Position numbers and translations under genes: made by a program. A stretch of DNA of 64,000 bases, taken from NCBI GenBank assembly GCA_022340885.1, contig JAJDND010000066.1, positions 1-64,000 on the forward strand, written 5' to 3'. This DNA comes from Desulfobacterales bacterium (GTDB lineage Bacteria > Desulfobacterota > Desulfobacteria > Desulfobacterales > UBA11574). The notes beneath the pieces are model-generated. The model ran no database searches. It was not told the origin of the DNA and saw only the letters and a list, made by a program, of their open reading frames with translations. Positions 1-9,550 of the stretch are shown here, in pieces. Each line of letters begins with the position of its first letter. Position 1 is the first letter of the stretch.

Positions 1-896
1 TACATCCACAAGGCTTTCAAATGCGGTACATTGTGAAGAAAAATCCGGCTCGCGGCGTAGATTCGGATGTCGTCATATCCGGTGGTGGATTGCTTGGCCT
101 TGATTTTCGTATTTTCTCCGTGAAACTGCAAAGGAACAAAAGTTTTAAAGCCCCCGGTTTCGTACTGAAGATCACGGAGCCGCGATAGATGATCGACGAC
201 ATCTTCAGGATCCTCGATATGATTATACAGCATGGTTGCATTGGTTTTAAGGCCCATTTTATGGGCCGTCCGCATGACGGACAACCATTTTGTTCCGGAT
301 ATTTTTTTAGGAGCAATCATATCGCGTACGTGGGAAGAAAAAATTTCGGCCCCGCCCCCGGGCAGCGCTTCGACGCCGGCATCAATCAATCGTCTGAATA
401 CTTCTTCCAAGGGCATCCGATTTACTTTCGCGAAGTAATCGTATTCAACGGCGGTAAAGCCGACGATGTGCATATCCGGCTTTATTCTTTTAATCAGCCG
501 CAACATCTTTTCAAAATAGTCCAGGGTCAACTTGGGATTAAGACCGCCCACGATATGCACTTCGTCGATCCCCATGGAAACGGCTTTTCGTATCCGCCTT
601 TCGATCACCTCGAGTGAAAGCACAAATGCGTTTTTGTCCCCCTCGTCGCAGGAATAGGCACAAAGGGGGCACCTCAGCTCGCAGATATTGGTGTAATTCA
701 GATTCATATTGACACCGTAATACGCTATGTCTCCGTGCAAACTTGTTCTTACGTGATGGGCGATGGCCCCCAAATCGAGGATGTCGTTTGTGGTGAGCAT
801 ACAAAACGCGTCTTCTCTGCTCACCGGAACATTACCGGCAACTTTTTCGGCGATGCTGCGAAGATTTTTGTTTTTGATGTTATTCGGAAATGTCAT
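1..896 (-). CDS. mqnE: Radical SAM aminofutalosine synthase MqnE-like, 3' end runs off the window
   Basis: Continuous minus-strand frame from ATG at 896 to the window edge (not in ORF track because it has no stop). Contains NYTNICELRCPLCAY (CxxxCxxC), EALPGGGAEIF, KISGTKWLSVMRTAHKMGLKTNATMLYNH, ETGGFKTFVPLQFHGENT. Confidence 0.85.
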   Translation of the reverse strand, partial: MTFPNNIKNKNLRSIAEKVAGNVPVSREDAFCMLTTNDILDLGAIAHHVRTSLHGDIAYYGVNMNLNYTNICELRCPLCAYSCDEGDKNAFVLSLEVIERRIRKAVSMGIDEVHIVGGLNPKLTLDYFEKMLRLIKRIKPDMHIVGFTAVEYDYFAKVNRMPLEEVFRRLIDAGVEALPGGGAEIFSSHVRDMIAPKKISGTKWLSVMRTAHKMGLKTNATMLYNHIEDPEDVVDHLSRLRDLQYETGGFKTFVPLQFHGENTKIKAKQSTTGYDDIRIYAASRIFLHNVPHLKALWM

Positions 897-907
897 TTTA
901 TAATTGT

Positions 908-1501
908 CTACTCGCCCCAGCTTTCAAACAGACGGTGCTTCCTGCCCAAAAGGTTCAATATTTTACCCACTACAAAGTCGACCACATCGGCAACGGACTC
1001 GGGGCGCGTATAAAATCCCGGCACCGGCGGCACAATCTCTATGCCGACCTGGGCGGCTTTATGTAAATTTTCAGTGTGGACGACGCTAAGCGGCGTTTCC
1101 CTGGGCACAATGATGCATCTTCGCCTTTCTTTAAGCGCCACGTCACAGGCCCGCGTTATCAGAGAATCGGCATAACCGTGCACAATGGCGGAAAGCGTTT
1201 TCATGGAACAGGGGATCACTGCAACCGCTTCAAATTGTGCGGAACCACTGGCAACCGGTGAAAAGAAATTATTATTTTTATATTCGTTCAAAAGATCAAA
1301 GTTTTTTGCAACACCCCGCACTTCAAGGAGATCTCTCAAGGATGAAAAAGGCGCTTTTTCCAACAACATTTCATACTCGATGATACGGCCGGCCGGCTGC
1401 GATACGATGGCCGCCACATGCTCGTTTAAATTGAGGAGTTCTTCAATTAAACGAATCCCCATAATCGGGCCGCTGGCGCCTGAAATGGCAACAACAATCA
1501 T
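908..1501 (-). CDS. ubiX: UbiX-like flavin prenyltransferase
   Basis: MIVVAISGASGPIMGIRLIEEL start, IPCSMKTLSAIVHGYADSLITRACDVALKERR, PRETPLSVVHTENL motifs. Confidence 0.9.
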   Translation of the reverse strand: MIVVAISGASGPIMGIRLIEELLNLNEHVAAIVSQPAGRIIEYEMLLEKAPFSSLRDLLEVRGVAKNFDLLNEYKNNNFFSPVASGSAQFEAVAVIPCSMKTLSAIVHGYADSLITRACDVALKERRRCIIVPRETPLSVVHTENLHKAAQVGIEIVPPVPGFYTRPESVADVVDFVVGKILNLLGRKHRLFESWGE

Positions 1502-1575
1502 CTTGATGAAAATACCCCGCTTTTTATGTTTGAAATAATGAAGTTTCTCCCCAAGACATCGATAAAACGCCTGAT

Positions 1576-2418
1576 CTACGAAAAAAAGACATCCGTGAGT
1601 GTTCCCAGAAAAAGGATCGGGGATATATACATGTTGATCTTTAAAAAAACTTTCACCGCCTCGGCAATATCCTGACGCCTAGCCAGTCGCTGCTGATACA
1701 AAAATATCAGAGAAACCGATATCACCGCGACCCAGTAAAAGCTGTTTTTGTGAGTGATAAATCCAGCATATATCATAGCACCGGCGGATACCGTATAGCA
1801 AGCGGCGGAGATAATAAGCGCCGTTTGCTTTCCCAGACGAACCGGTATGGAATGAAGATTCTCTTGGGTGTCGAATTCCATGTCCTGTATCGCATAAACA
1901 ATATCCAGCCCGGCAATCCAGGTCAATATAACAAGCCCCAGCACAAAGGGAACCTGAGTAAATTTTCCGGTCACGGCAAGGTACCCGCCAATGGGCGCCG
2001 CAGCCTCGACAAGACCCAAATAAAAGTGAGAAGAAGCGCTGAAGCGTTTAAAATAGGAATAGGTGAACAGCAAAAAAACCGCCGGAAAGGACAGGTAAAA
2101 ACAAATTCTGTTCAGCATGAAGGATGCCCCGACGAGCACCAGGGAAGACACCATCGCCGTCAGCCAAACGCTTTTCGGCCGAACATCTCCTTTTGGAATC
2201 AGTCGATCCTGGGTTCGCGGATTTTTGGCATCGATAACGGCATCGATAACGCGATTGAAAGACATCCCGGCGGTTCTGGCCGCCACCATTGCAACGATCA
2301 CGAAAAACCAGGTCTTTAAATTTCCCCCACCGGCAAAAAGAACCCCCAACAATGCAAAAGGCAGGGCGAAAAGGGTCTGCTCGATCATCATCAGTTCGGA
2401 GAATGCTTTAAAATCCAT
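1576..2418 (-). CDS. UbiA-family prenyltransferase (futalosine-pathway MqnP type likely)
   Basis: Multi-TM protein with NRVIDAVIDAKNPRTQDR (N/DxxxD) and DIVYAIQDMEFDTQENLHSIPVRLG. Start set at MDFKAFSE. Confidence 0.85.
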   Translation of the reverse strand: MDFKAFSELMMIEQTLFALPFALLGVLFAGGGNLKTWFFVIVAMVAARTAGMSFNRVIDAVIDAKNPRTQDRLIPKGDVRPKSVWLTAMVSSLVLVGASFMLNRICFYLSFPAVFLLFTYSYFKRFSASSHFYLGLVEAAAPIGGYLAVTGKFTQVPFVLGLVILTWIAGLDIVYAIQDMEFDTQENLHSIPVRLGKQTALIISAACYTVSAGAMIYAGFITHKNSFYWVAVISVSLIFLYQQRLARRQDIAEAVKVFLKINMYISPILFLGTLTDVFFS

Positions 2419-3850
2419 ACTCGTTCCAGCGACTGTCAACTTTTTTGATGATCTCTTCAGACATTTTGATCTCATTGGGCCATTCCCGACCCATGCCTTC
2501 TTCACGGGTCTTTCGGGTGGCGTCTATTCCCATTTTGCCACCGAAATTCGAATAGGGCGCGGAATGATCCAATGCATCCAAGGGGCCCTCAGACACCAAC
2601 AGATCCCTTTTGGGATCGACATTATTTAAAAGTTTCCATACCACTGTGCGCGAATCTTTCAAGTCGATATCTTTATCAAATACGGCGATGTATTTTGTAG
2701 ACGCCATCTGCCCGAGCCCCCATAACGCGTTGATGACTTTTTTGGCATGACCCGGGAATTTTTTGTCGATGGAGATCAAGGCACAATTATGAAACACACC
2801 CTCTATGGGAAGCTCCATGTCCACAATTTCCGGAACAAGCATTTTCAGTGCCGGCAAAAAAATTCTTTCCGTCGCTTTTGCCATATAGCAGTCTTCCATA
2901 GGAGGCTTTCCAACGATGGTTGCCGGATAAATCGCGTCATCTCTGGCGGTAATGCAGGTGACATGGAATACCGGATAACGATCGGCAGGGGAATAGAATC
3001 CGGTATGGTCCCCGAAGGGGCCTTCGGTACGAACCTCGTTCGGATCCACATACCCTTCAATCACAAAGTCGGATTCCGACGGAACAAAGAGATCAACGGT
3101 TTTGGCGCGGGTGATTTCTATGGGCTTTGATCCGATAAAACCGGCCAGCAGCAATTCATCGATATCGGGGGGAAGCGGCGCCGTAGCAGCATAGGTTACC
3201 AGAGGCGATCCGCCGAGGGCCACCGCCACTTCCATTCGCTCTCCCCGGGATTTGTATTTATCAAAGTGGCGGTTGCCGTCTTTATTGTACTGCCAGTGCA
3301 TGCCGGTGGTGGCATGATCGTATTTGTGCATGCGATACATGCCCATATTTTGAATCCCCGTATCCGGATCTTTGGTAATGACTACCGGCAGTGTAATAAA
3401 CGGCCCGCCGTCGTGAGGCCAGCAGGTCAGTATGGGGAGAAGATCTAAAAGAGGCCTGTCCGTACCATAAGTCTGCGCCTGGCACGGCGCATGTTTTACT
3501 TTTTTCGGTGTGACGCCTGATAAGGCTTTAAGATCAAGGAGCATTTTGATCTTTTGGCCAAAACTTCCAGGCGGCTTAAATTTGATGAGGGCTTCGATAC
3601 GTCGGGCGACATCGTCGAACCCACTGCATCCCAACACCAATTCCATGCGTCGATAACTGCCGAAGGCATTGATGAGCAGGGGAAACGGTGAGCCTTTGAC
3701 TTTTTCAAAAAAAAGCGCCGGGCCATAAGTCTTGCTCATCCGGTCAGCGATTTCCGTAATCTCCAGCACCGGATCCACCTCTGCGGAGATCCTTTTCAGT
3801 TCGCCCTCGGATTCCAATATTTTGATGAATTCTTTGGTGTTCTTAATAGG
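2408..3850 (-). CDS. UbiD-family decarboxylase (futalosine-pathway MqnL type likely)
   Basis: YRMHKYDHATTGMHWQ, EGPFGDHTGFYSP, PPMEDCYMAKATERIFLPALK. Start set at MPIKNTKEF. Confidence 0.9.
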   Translation of the reverse strand, partial: PIKNTKEFIKILESEGELKRISAEVDPVLEITEIADRMSKTYGPALFFEKVKGSPFPLLINAFGSYRRMELVLGCSGFDDVARRIEALIKFKPPGSFGQKIKMLLDLKALSGVTPKKVKHAPCQAQTYGTDRPLLDLLPILTCWPHDGGPFITLPVVITKDPDTGIQNMGMYRMHKYDHATTGMHWQYNKDGNRHFDKYKSRGERMEVAVALGGSPLVTYAATAPLPPDIDELLLAGFIGSKPIEITRAKTVDLFVPSESDFVIEGYVDPNEVRTEGPFGDHTGFYSPADRYPVFHVTCITARDDAIYPATIVGKPPMEDCYMAKATERIFLPALKMLVPEIVDMELPIEGVFHNCALISIDKKFPGHAKKVINALWGLGQMASTKYIAVFDKDIDLKDSRTVVWKLLNNVDPKRDLLVSEGPLDALDHSAPYSNFGGKMGIDATRKTREEGMGREWPNEIKMSEEIIKKVDSRWNEYGF

Positions 3851-4002
3851 CATAAGTCGATCATCCTGACCAACACACTGTATTACATTTTGGAAAGAAA
3901 ATATAGAAAAATGAAGAAAGTGTGTCAAGGTGGAAAAATAAGGGGAAAAGTTCGTAGAAATACACGATCCTCCGTTAGACGGTGCATTGTGTATTTCTAC
4001 GT

Positions 4003-4848
4003 TTAGAAAAACCTGAAATGGTTTTGCCGGGATCGAATCCTTTTTACGGTCTCCATATCCGCACGAAACGGTGAATTCATCAAATCAGGATCCGACAAAA
4101 GATCGCTGTAAAATGGGGTGTCTTTGATTTTTATATTATAAGCCGTTACCATCAGGCTTTCAAGGCTTAGCACATCCTGGATATTATAGGCCAGCAACGT
4201 TTCAAGGGCTTTTTCATTCCCGTTGTTTCGATAGTCAAGCCACAGAAGGACTGCGAAGAATCCATCGATATCCGCTAAATCCCCCCGATAAAATCCCAAT
4301 TGGTTTTCGCAGGACTTCAGACCGCCTTTATATCCTAAGCCTGCCAGGATATATCTTAAGTCGATGTGTGCCTGTTTCAATTTGATCCCGAAAGTCTTTT
4401 CGATAAACGGAACATCGAAATGTTTACCGTTGTATGTCACAATGACTTTGTATCGCTGGATATTCTCGGGGAAGTCATCCAAATTTCGGTCGTTGACATA
4501 ATGGAAAATCGCTTTCCCGTCATAAAGTGCAATGGTCGTGATGGTCTCACCATAGATACTCAGCCCTGTCGTTTCAATGTCAAGGTAGACGGTAACATCT
4601 CTAAATTCAGGAAAAAAGCGCCAGTGATGACTCGCGGGCAAACGGTCGGCAAAGTAGTTTGCATTCAAGGAAACCATCTGATGTTTTGATTCTCGGAGGC
4701 ATTCGGCCATTGTCTCCATTTTCTTTGTCGAAAAACCTGAACCGCTGATTGCTTCGCAAAGGTCCCAGCGAATAATGCCGGTTTCCCATAAGCGCTGTTC
4801 TGTTTTAACCCCGATACCCGGAATATGGAGAAATGTATTTTGAAGCAT
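4003..4848 (-). CDS. Ribonuclease H-like / exonuclease domain protein
   Basis: VYLDIETTGLSIYGETITTIALYDG and VTYNGKHFDVPFIEKTFG (DEDD-type ExoI and ExoII motifs), AYNIQDVLSLE. Confidence 0.75.
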   Translation of the reverse strand: MLQNTFLHIPGIGVKTEQRLWETGIIRWDLCEAISGSGFSTKKMETMAECLRESKHQMVSLNANYFADRLPASHHWRFFPEFRDVTVYLDIETTGLSIYGETITTIALYDGKAIFHYVNDRNLDDFPENIQRYKVIVTYNGKHFDVPFIEKTFGIKLKQAHIDLRYILAGLGYKGGLKSCENQLGFYRGDLADIDGFFAVLLWLDYRNNGNEKALETLLAYNIQDVLSLESLMVTAYNIKIKDTPFYSDLLSDPDLMNSPFRADMETVKRIRSRQNHFRFF

Positions 4849-4901
4849 CTGATATCACGAAACGAATGGCGTTTTGCGGATATTCGAATTCCTTGTCAAC
4901 T

Positions 4902-4922
4902 GCCACCCGCAAAGCGGGTGGC
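4902..4922. repeat. Perfect 9-bp hairpin GCCACCCGC-aaa-GCGGGTGGC
   Basis: Seen directly; intergenic, no T-tract. Confidence 0.8.
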
Positions 4923-4987
4923 TTGAACTTGTCCGCCGATTTATGGCGGGCATCAGTCTTCGCTAAAGCTACGCCCGACAAGAAGGC

Positions 4988-5043
4988 AAAAGCACATCAG
5001 TGCATTTGACGTTGAATTTGCATCCGGTCGCTAAGGACCCGGT
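4988..5043 (-). repeat. Repeat family B, copy 1 (56 bp)
   Basis: Reverse complement aligns without gaps to 44344..44399, about 46/56 identical by hand; contains internal GCAC-N4-GTGC hairpin. Confidence 0.8.
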
Positions 5044-5230
5044 ATGTTTTAAAAATTAAAATCACTTTTAACTATTCGGACCGACTCGATTCCAGACGTC
5101 CGTTGTGATTGCGTCTTCTTTCCTCGCCGGATCGTCGTTCCGGAATATGTTTATCGTAGGAGAATTGACGCCGATCGATACCCCGGCGCCTATCGTTATT
5201 TTCTGGCCATGTCGTCGTCTTCATGGCCCG

Positions 5231-5431
5231 CTACTTTTTAAGCTTTTTTCGCCCCAATCCGGCCAAGCCGACCAAACCAACGCCGAGCAAGAGAATGCTG
5301 GCAGGTTCCGGAACGGGGATAAAATTAGAGATTAATTTTCCCGATTCAGTTCCGGCAAATGCCGAAACAACGATAAACCCGAATATAATAATGAATGGGA
5401 GTACGGGTACTCCTATATATTTCTTTTTCAT
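5231..5431 (-). CDS. Small PEP-CTERM sorting-domain protein (66 aa)
   Basis: MKKKYIG start after AGGAGAGAT-type SD; signal-like hydrophobic N-terminus, then VPEPASILLLGVGLVGLAGLGRKKLKK. Confidence 0.85.
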   Translation of the reverse strand: MKKKYIGVPVLPFIIIFGFIVVSAFAGTESGKLISNFIPVPEPASILLLGVGLVGLAGLGRKKLKK

Positions 5432-5863
5432 ATCTCTCCTCAGACGACACCGGCGTTCATGATGCACTCTGCCATGAAAACCGGTGTTCGTTTGCATAAT
5501 CTAAATCGTATGCATTTTGATGCTTCCCTAAAGAATCATCATTTGGAAGCCAAACTTGGATCGTCTCCCGAGGTCCCCGGTGACAATTAAAAGGAAGTCG
5601 CCGAAAATCAATGGTAGAAGAAATATCGAAGTTAAGTTTTTCAAATGGCGAAAATATTACCATTAAATTAATGCAAAAATCATGCAAAACCTGGCTGTTT
5701 TTTGTTTTCTTTTATTTCAGATAGTTAGCGGTGGCAGTTTGAATTCGGAGAATATGTATGGGAAATGAATACCACATTTCCTGTTACACACATTACACAG
5801 TGGGCAATTTAGGTAACAGGGTGAGAAGTGTGATTTGAGAGGGAAAGCCGGCGATCCATTAGA

Positions 5864-6000
5864 AGCCATCTCAAAATAAAGATTTTGGTTCAAAATCTAG
5901 GCGGAGCCGAGTTTTAACCCGCAGGCATCCTAAAGTAGTCGAGGACTTAAAACGAGGTTCCAACGCTGAGTTTGGGCCAAAAGATTATTTTGAGATGGCT
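5864..6000. repeat. Repeat family A, copy 1 (137 bp nested palindrome)
   Basis: Outer arms agccatctcaaaataa / ttattttgagatggct; inner arms gttttaa / ttaaaac around a ccgcaggcat...gagga core. Confidence 0.85.
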
Positions 6001-6005
6001 AATAG

Positions 6006-6404
6006 TTATCTTTCCCACCGGTTGCCGCCGACATTTTTTAGATCAATATATTGGACTGTACCGCGTTCACTGATAAAAGAAGTCAGAAGCCAACTGACCA
6101 AACTGATGAATAGAGATCCAAACACGGCGGACCAGAATCCGTAGACCTTAAAGCCGGAAATCACACCGGAAACCATCATCAGCATCAAAGCGTTGATCAC
6201 AAAGGTAAAAAGTCCCAAACTCAGTATATTGACCGGGAGGGTCAAGATGAACAAGACCGGCCGAAAAAAGGCATTTAGTATTCCCAAAATAGCAGCGGCA
6301 AAAAAGGCGGATACAAAGCCGCTGACCTGAATCCCGTCTATCAAATATGATGTCGCGATGATTGAAAATGTCAGGATCAACCATCTTATAAAAATTCCTT
6401 TCAT
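6006..6404 (-). CDS. Phage holin family 4 / 4-TM membrane protein
   Basis: RWLILTFSIIATSYLIDGIQVSGFVSAFFAAAILGILNAFFRPVLFILTLPVNILSLGLFTFVINALML pattern. Confidence 0.8.
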   Translation of the reverse strand: MKGIFIRWLILTFSIIATSYLIDGIQVSGFVSAFFAAAILGILNAFFRPVLFILTLPVNILSLGLFTFVINALMLMMVSGVISGFKVYGFWSAVFGSLFISLVSWLLTSFISERGTVQYIDLKNVGGNRWER

Positions 6405-6596
6405 AGTATTTACCTAAAAAAATAAAGAACCAAAATTTGCATTTAAAGCCTCCTAACACGTTAAATGAAACCCTGCTTAAACATTTTCGCATTCTTTAGA
6501 GAGCCGATTGAACATATTTATCTCCTTAGATGTTTTCTCCTCGATTAAATCGATTAGGTGATTACATCAACAGTAATACTTCCGAAAGAGAAATGT

Positions 6597-7064
6597 TCAA
6601 TCATCATAAACTTTCCAATAAGGCTTTTCATTTTCCCATTTATCGAGTATCTCCCGGGGCGGGCGAACGACGACGGCCTTGCATTCTGCGGTGAGGGTCC
6701 CGTCGGATAGGCGTATCTCTGAAGCAACCTGAGCCCGGCTTGCGGTCTGCTTGATAACCCAGCCGATAACCGTCAGCGGTGTATTGGTCGGGGTCGGACG
6801 GCGGAAGGTCACTTCGAGTTTCAAAGCCACCATTAACGCATCCTCTCCGTTTTTCAACATCACGGCGCGTCCGGATGTTTCATCGAGTATCGCCGAGACA
6901 ATACCGCCGTGAACCACGCCTGGATATCCGTTGAACTGATCCGGAACCGTCACTGTCGACCGAACTTGATGGGCCTGATGATCTTCGTACCATTTCATCT
7001 TCAGCGACAATTCATTCTCAAGTCCGCACAGAAAACAACCGCGGGAATTTTTTTGTTTCCGCAT
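6597..7064 (-). CDS. PaaI-family thioesterase (hotdog fold)
   Basis: FNGYPGVVHGGIVSAILDETSGRAV, LKLEVTFRRPTPTNTPLTVIGWV. Confidence 0.85.
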   Translation of the reverse strand: MRKQKNSRGCFLCGLENELSLKMKWYEDHQAHQVRSTVTVPDQFNGYPGVVHGGIVSAILDETSGRAVMLKNGEDALMVALKLEVTFRRPTPTNTPLTVIGWVIKQTASRAQVASEIRLSDGTLTAECKAVVVRPPREILDKWENEKPYWKVYDD

Positions 7065-7338
7065 CTTTTTTCCCCCTTAGACGTTAATGCGCCCCTATAA
7101 TATTCACATGTTTGTTAAAGGTCAAGCCCGGACGGATCGTCTTGAGATCCGGTATGGAAAAATATCTTTTGGCAATAAACCATCCTCTTGTTTCTACCGG
7201 AAAGTTTTTAAAGTAGAAAAATCGATAGCGGGGAAGCGCTCCTTTGCTTAAAAAGCAAAAACGTGCACAGAGAACTATGCATCGTGCCTAAGAATTTGCC
7301 ATCATTTTATCTTTATGATAGTGGTTTTTTAAAAACAT

Positions 7339-9090
7339 ATGAACGAACAGCCCACATATAACCAAATTTTTAATGCGACATCAAACGGCATCATTGCAAC
7401 GGATGTATTCGGAACGATTGTCTACATCAATCAGCAGGCTGAAAAAATACTGGGTTGCAGTGCCAAAAGACACAGCGGCGTTTTTATTTCCGAGCTTCTC
7501 CCCATCACCGGTCCTCAAGTCATAGAATGCCTTAAAACCGGTCGGTCCAATTGGGGTCACCATGTTATCGGAGAAAAGCTCGATATGGTGCTCAATATTT
7601 CTCTGATTCGCCGGGGGGAAAAAATATTGGGAGCCGTTTGCAATTTCCATGACATGAAACAGTTTAAAATTTCGCCGGACGAAGTGGTGTCGAGCAGTTA
7701 TCTGAATCAGCAGCTGAAAACCATTTTTAAAGCATCTCACGACGGAATCTGGGTCTGCGACGGACAAGGCAAAGTGATAGATATCAATGAAGCCTCTGAA
7801 AAACTCAATGGGATACGTGCATCGAATATCATCGGCAAAAATGTCGTCGATCTCGTAAAAGGCGGTCTGTTCGATCGCTCGGTAACCCTGGAAGTGCTTG
7901 AAACCAGACGACAGGTCAGCGTCATCCAAAAAATAAAACGGACGGAGAAACTTTTGCTGGCGACCGGCACACCGGCCTTTGATGATAATGGTCGCATCTT
8001 TCTTGTGGTGGTCAATGAGCGGGATATGACCCAATTGAACGCCATCCAGAAGCAGCTTGAGCATTCCCGTATGGTCACGGAAAAATATAAGGACACACTG
8101 GCTGAACTCAGCCTCTTGGAATTAAAAGATCAGGAGATTGTGGCTGAAGACAAAAAGATGCGACAGGTCCTTCACCTTGCTTTAAAAATGGCTCAGCTCG
8201 CTGCGTCGGATATATTGATTCTGGGAGAGTCCGGAACCGGCAAAGGACTTTTGGCCAAATTCATTCATAAAAACAGCCATCGAAAAAAGAAACCTTTCAT
8301 TCAGATTAACTGTGCGACTTTGCCGGAAAACCTATTAGAAGCTGAACTGTTCGGCTATGAAAAGGGTGCGTTTACCGGTGCCCGGCAGGAAGGAAAAGCC
8401 GGCCTTTTTGAACTCGCCCATGAAGGGACCCTTTTTCTTGACGAAATCGGGGATTTGCCGCATTCTCTCCAGGCAAAATTATTGAAATATCTGGACGATC
8501 ACGAGGTGATGCGGTTGGGAGGGCTTAAATCAAAGAAAATCGACTGCACGGTTATTGCCGCTACGAATAGAGATGTAGAGAGTCTGGTTCACGAAAAACG
8601 GTTTCGAAGGGATCTCTTTTTCCGGCTCAACACGTTTACCATACGAATTCCGCCCCTTCGAGAAAGAAGTGATGATATTTTCGAACTGGTGAACTTCTAC
8701 ATGAACAAATACGGAAAAACGTATGGACTGAGCCGGCGAATCTCTCCGGATGCCCTAAAATTATTACAGGCCTATTCGTTTCCTGGAAATGTTCGGGAGT
8801 TGAAAAATGTGATTAAAAAGGCTGTCTTGATGAGTGAAACCCATATTATTGATGATGTTATCTACCAGAGTCTGCCGTCAGATATGTACACCTTTATGAG
8901 TTCTGCGGATGATTCGTCACAAGAAAAAGGACTGGCCGGCCAGATGCTGAGCCTGGAAAAGGATATTTTGAAGCATGCCATGAAATGCTGCCGGACCACC
9001 CGGGAAATGGCGCGGTTCCTGAAAATCAGCCAACCCACCATCGTACGCAAACTAAAAAAACATCGTCTGTATCGAAAAACGATTCATTAA
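7339..9090 (+). CDS. Sigma54-dependent regulator with tandem PAS domains, AAA+ and HTH
   Basis: ILGESGTGKGLLAKFIH, GYEKGAFTGARQEGKAG, LDEIGDLPHSLQAKLLKYLDD, FPGNVRELKNVIKKAV, C-terminal HTH. Confidence 0.92.
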   Translation: MNEQPTYNQIFNATSNGIIATDVFGTIVYINQQAEKILGCSAKRHSGVFISELLPITGPQVIECLKTGRSNWGHHVIGEKLDMVLNISLIRRGEKILGAVCNFHDMKQFKISPDEVVSSSYLNQQLKTIFKASHDGIWVCDGQGKVIDINEASEKLNGIRASNIIGKNVVDLVKGGLFDRSVTLEVLETRRQVSVIQKIKRTEKLLLATGTPAFDDNGRIFLVVVNERDMTQLNAIQKQLEHSRMVTEKYKDTLAELSLLELKDQEIVAEDKKMRQVLHLALKMAQLAASDILILGESGTGKGLLAKFIHKNSHRKKKPFIQINCATLPENLLEAELFGYEKGAFTGARQEGKAGLFELAHEGTLFLDEIGDLPHSLQAKLLKYLDDHEVMRLGGLKSKKIDCTVIAATNRDVESLVHEKRFRRDLFFRLNTFTIRIPPLRERSDDIFELVNFYMNKYGKTYGLSRRISPDALKLLQAYSFPGNVRELKNVIKKAVLMSETHIIDDVIYQSLPSDMYTFMSSADDSSQEKGLAGQMLSLEKDILKHAMKCCRTTREMARFLKISQPTIVRKLKKHRLYRKTIH

Positions 9091-9205
9091 AGAATCAATT
9101 ATATTCGTAACAATCCGTATTAATTATTTTTTAGATACAAATCCCATTGATTCATTATAGTATCACACGACAATGGCTTGCCTGTGGCGTTTTGGATTAA
9201 TTTTT

Positions 9206-9221
9206 GATTCAAATTTGAATC
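9206..9221. promoter_or_regulatory. Perfect 16-bp palindrome GATTCAAATTTGAATC (possible operator)
   Basis: Seen directly between the sigma54 regulator and the aminotransferase. Confidence 0.4.
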
Positions 9222-9377
9222 GACCGGTTCGGGTCATCGCACCTCGGAAAAACACCCAATCCCCTTAAATCCCCCGTATTGTTTATTGCGGCAAATATTG
9301 GAACGGATTTTGCTGTGCCCTGATACTTAAACACATTATTCAAGCGACAATCGTGGTCTCGTTCCATAACCTTCTTC

Positions 9378-9521
9378 GAAGTGGTTTCAAAACCTTCAAT
9401 CGAATTTAAGGTCAAGGCGGACTGAGACGGCCAAGCGCAGGAATATCGCGAATATTTCGAGGATTGGCCGTCTCAGTCCATCACAGAGATTGAGTCCGAG
9501 GGGAGGTTTTGAAACCACTTC
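9378..9521. repeat. Repeat family A, copy 2 (144 bp nested palindrome)
   Basis: Outer arms gaagtggtttcaaaacct / aggttttgaaaccacttc (18 bp perfect); inner arms ggactgagacggccaa / ttggccgtctcagtcc (16 bp perfect); core gcgcaggaatatcgcgaatatttcgagga. Confidence 0.92.
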
Positions 9522-9550
9522 TATGCAACCATCAAGCAAGGAGTATTCCG

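Noticed and set aside
189-617. 142-aa plus-strand ORF near the left edge
   Set aside because: Opposite strand of the MqnE-like gene, which reads through without stops to the window edge.
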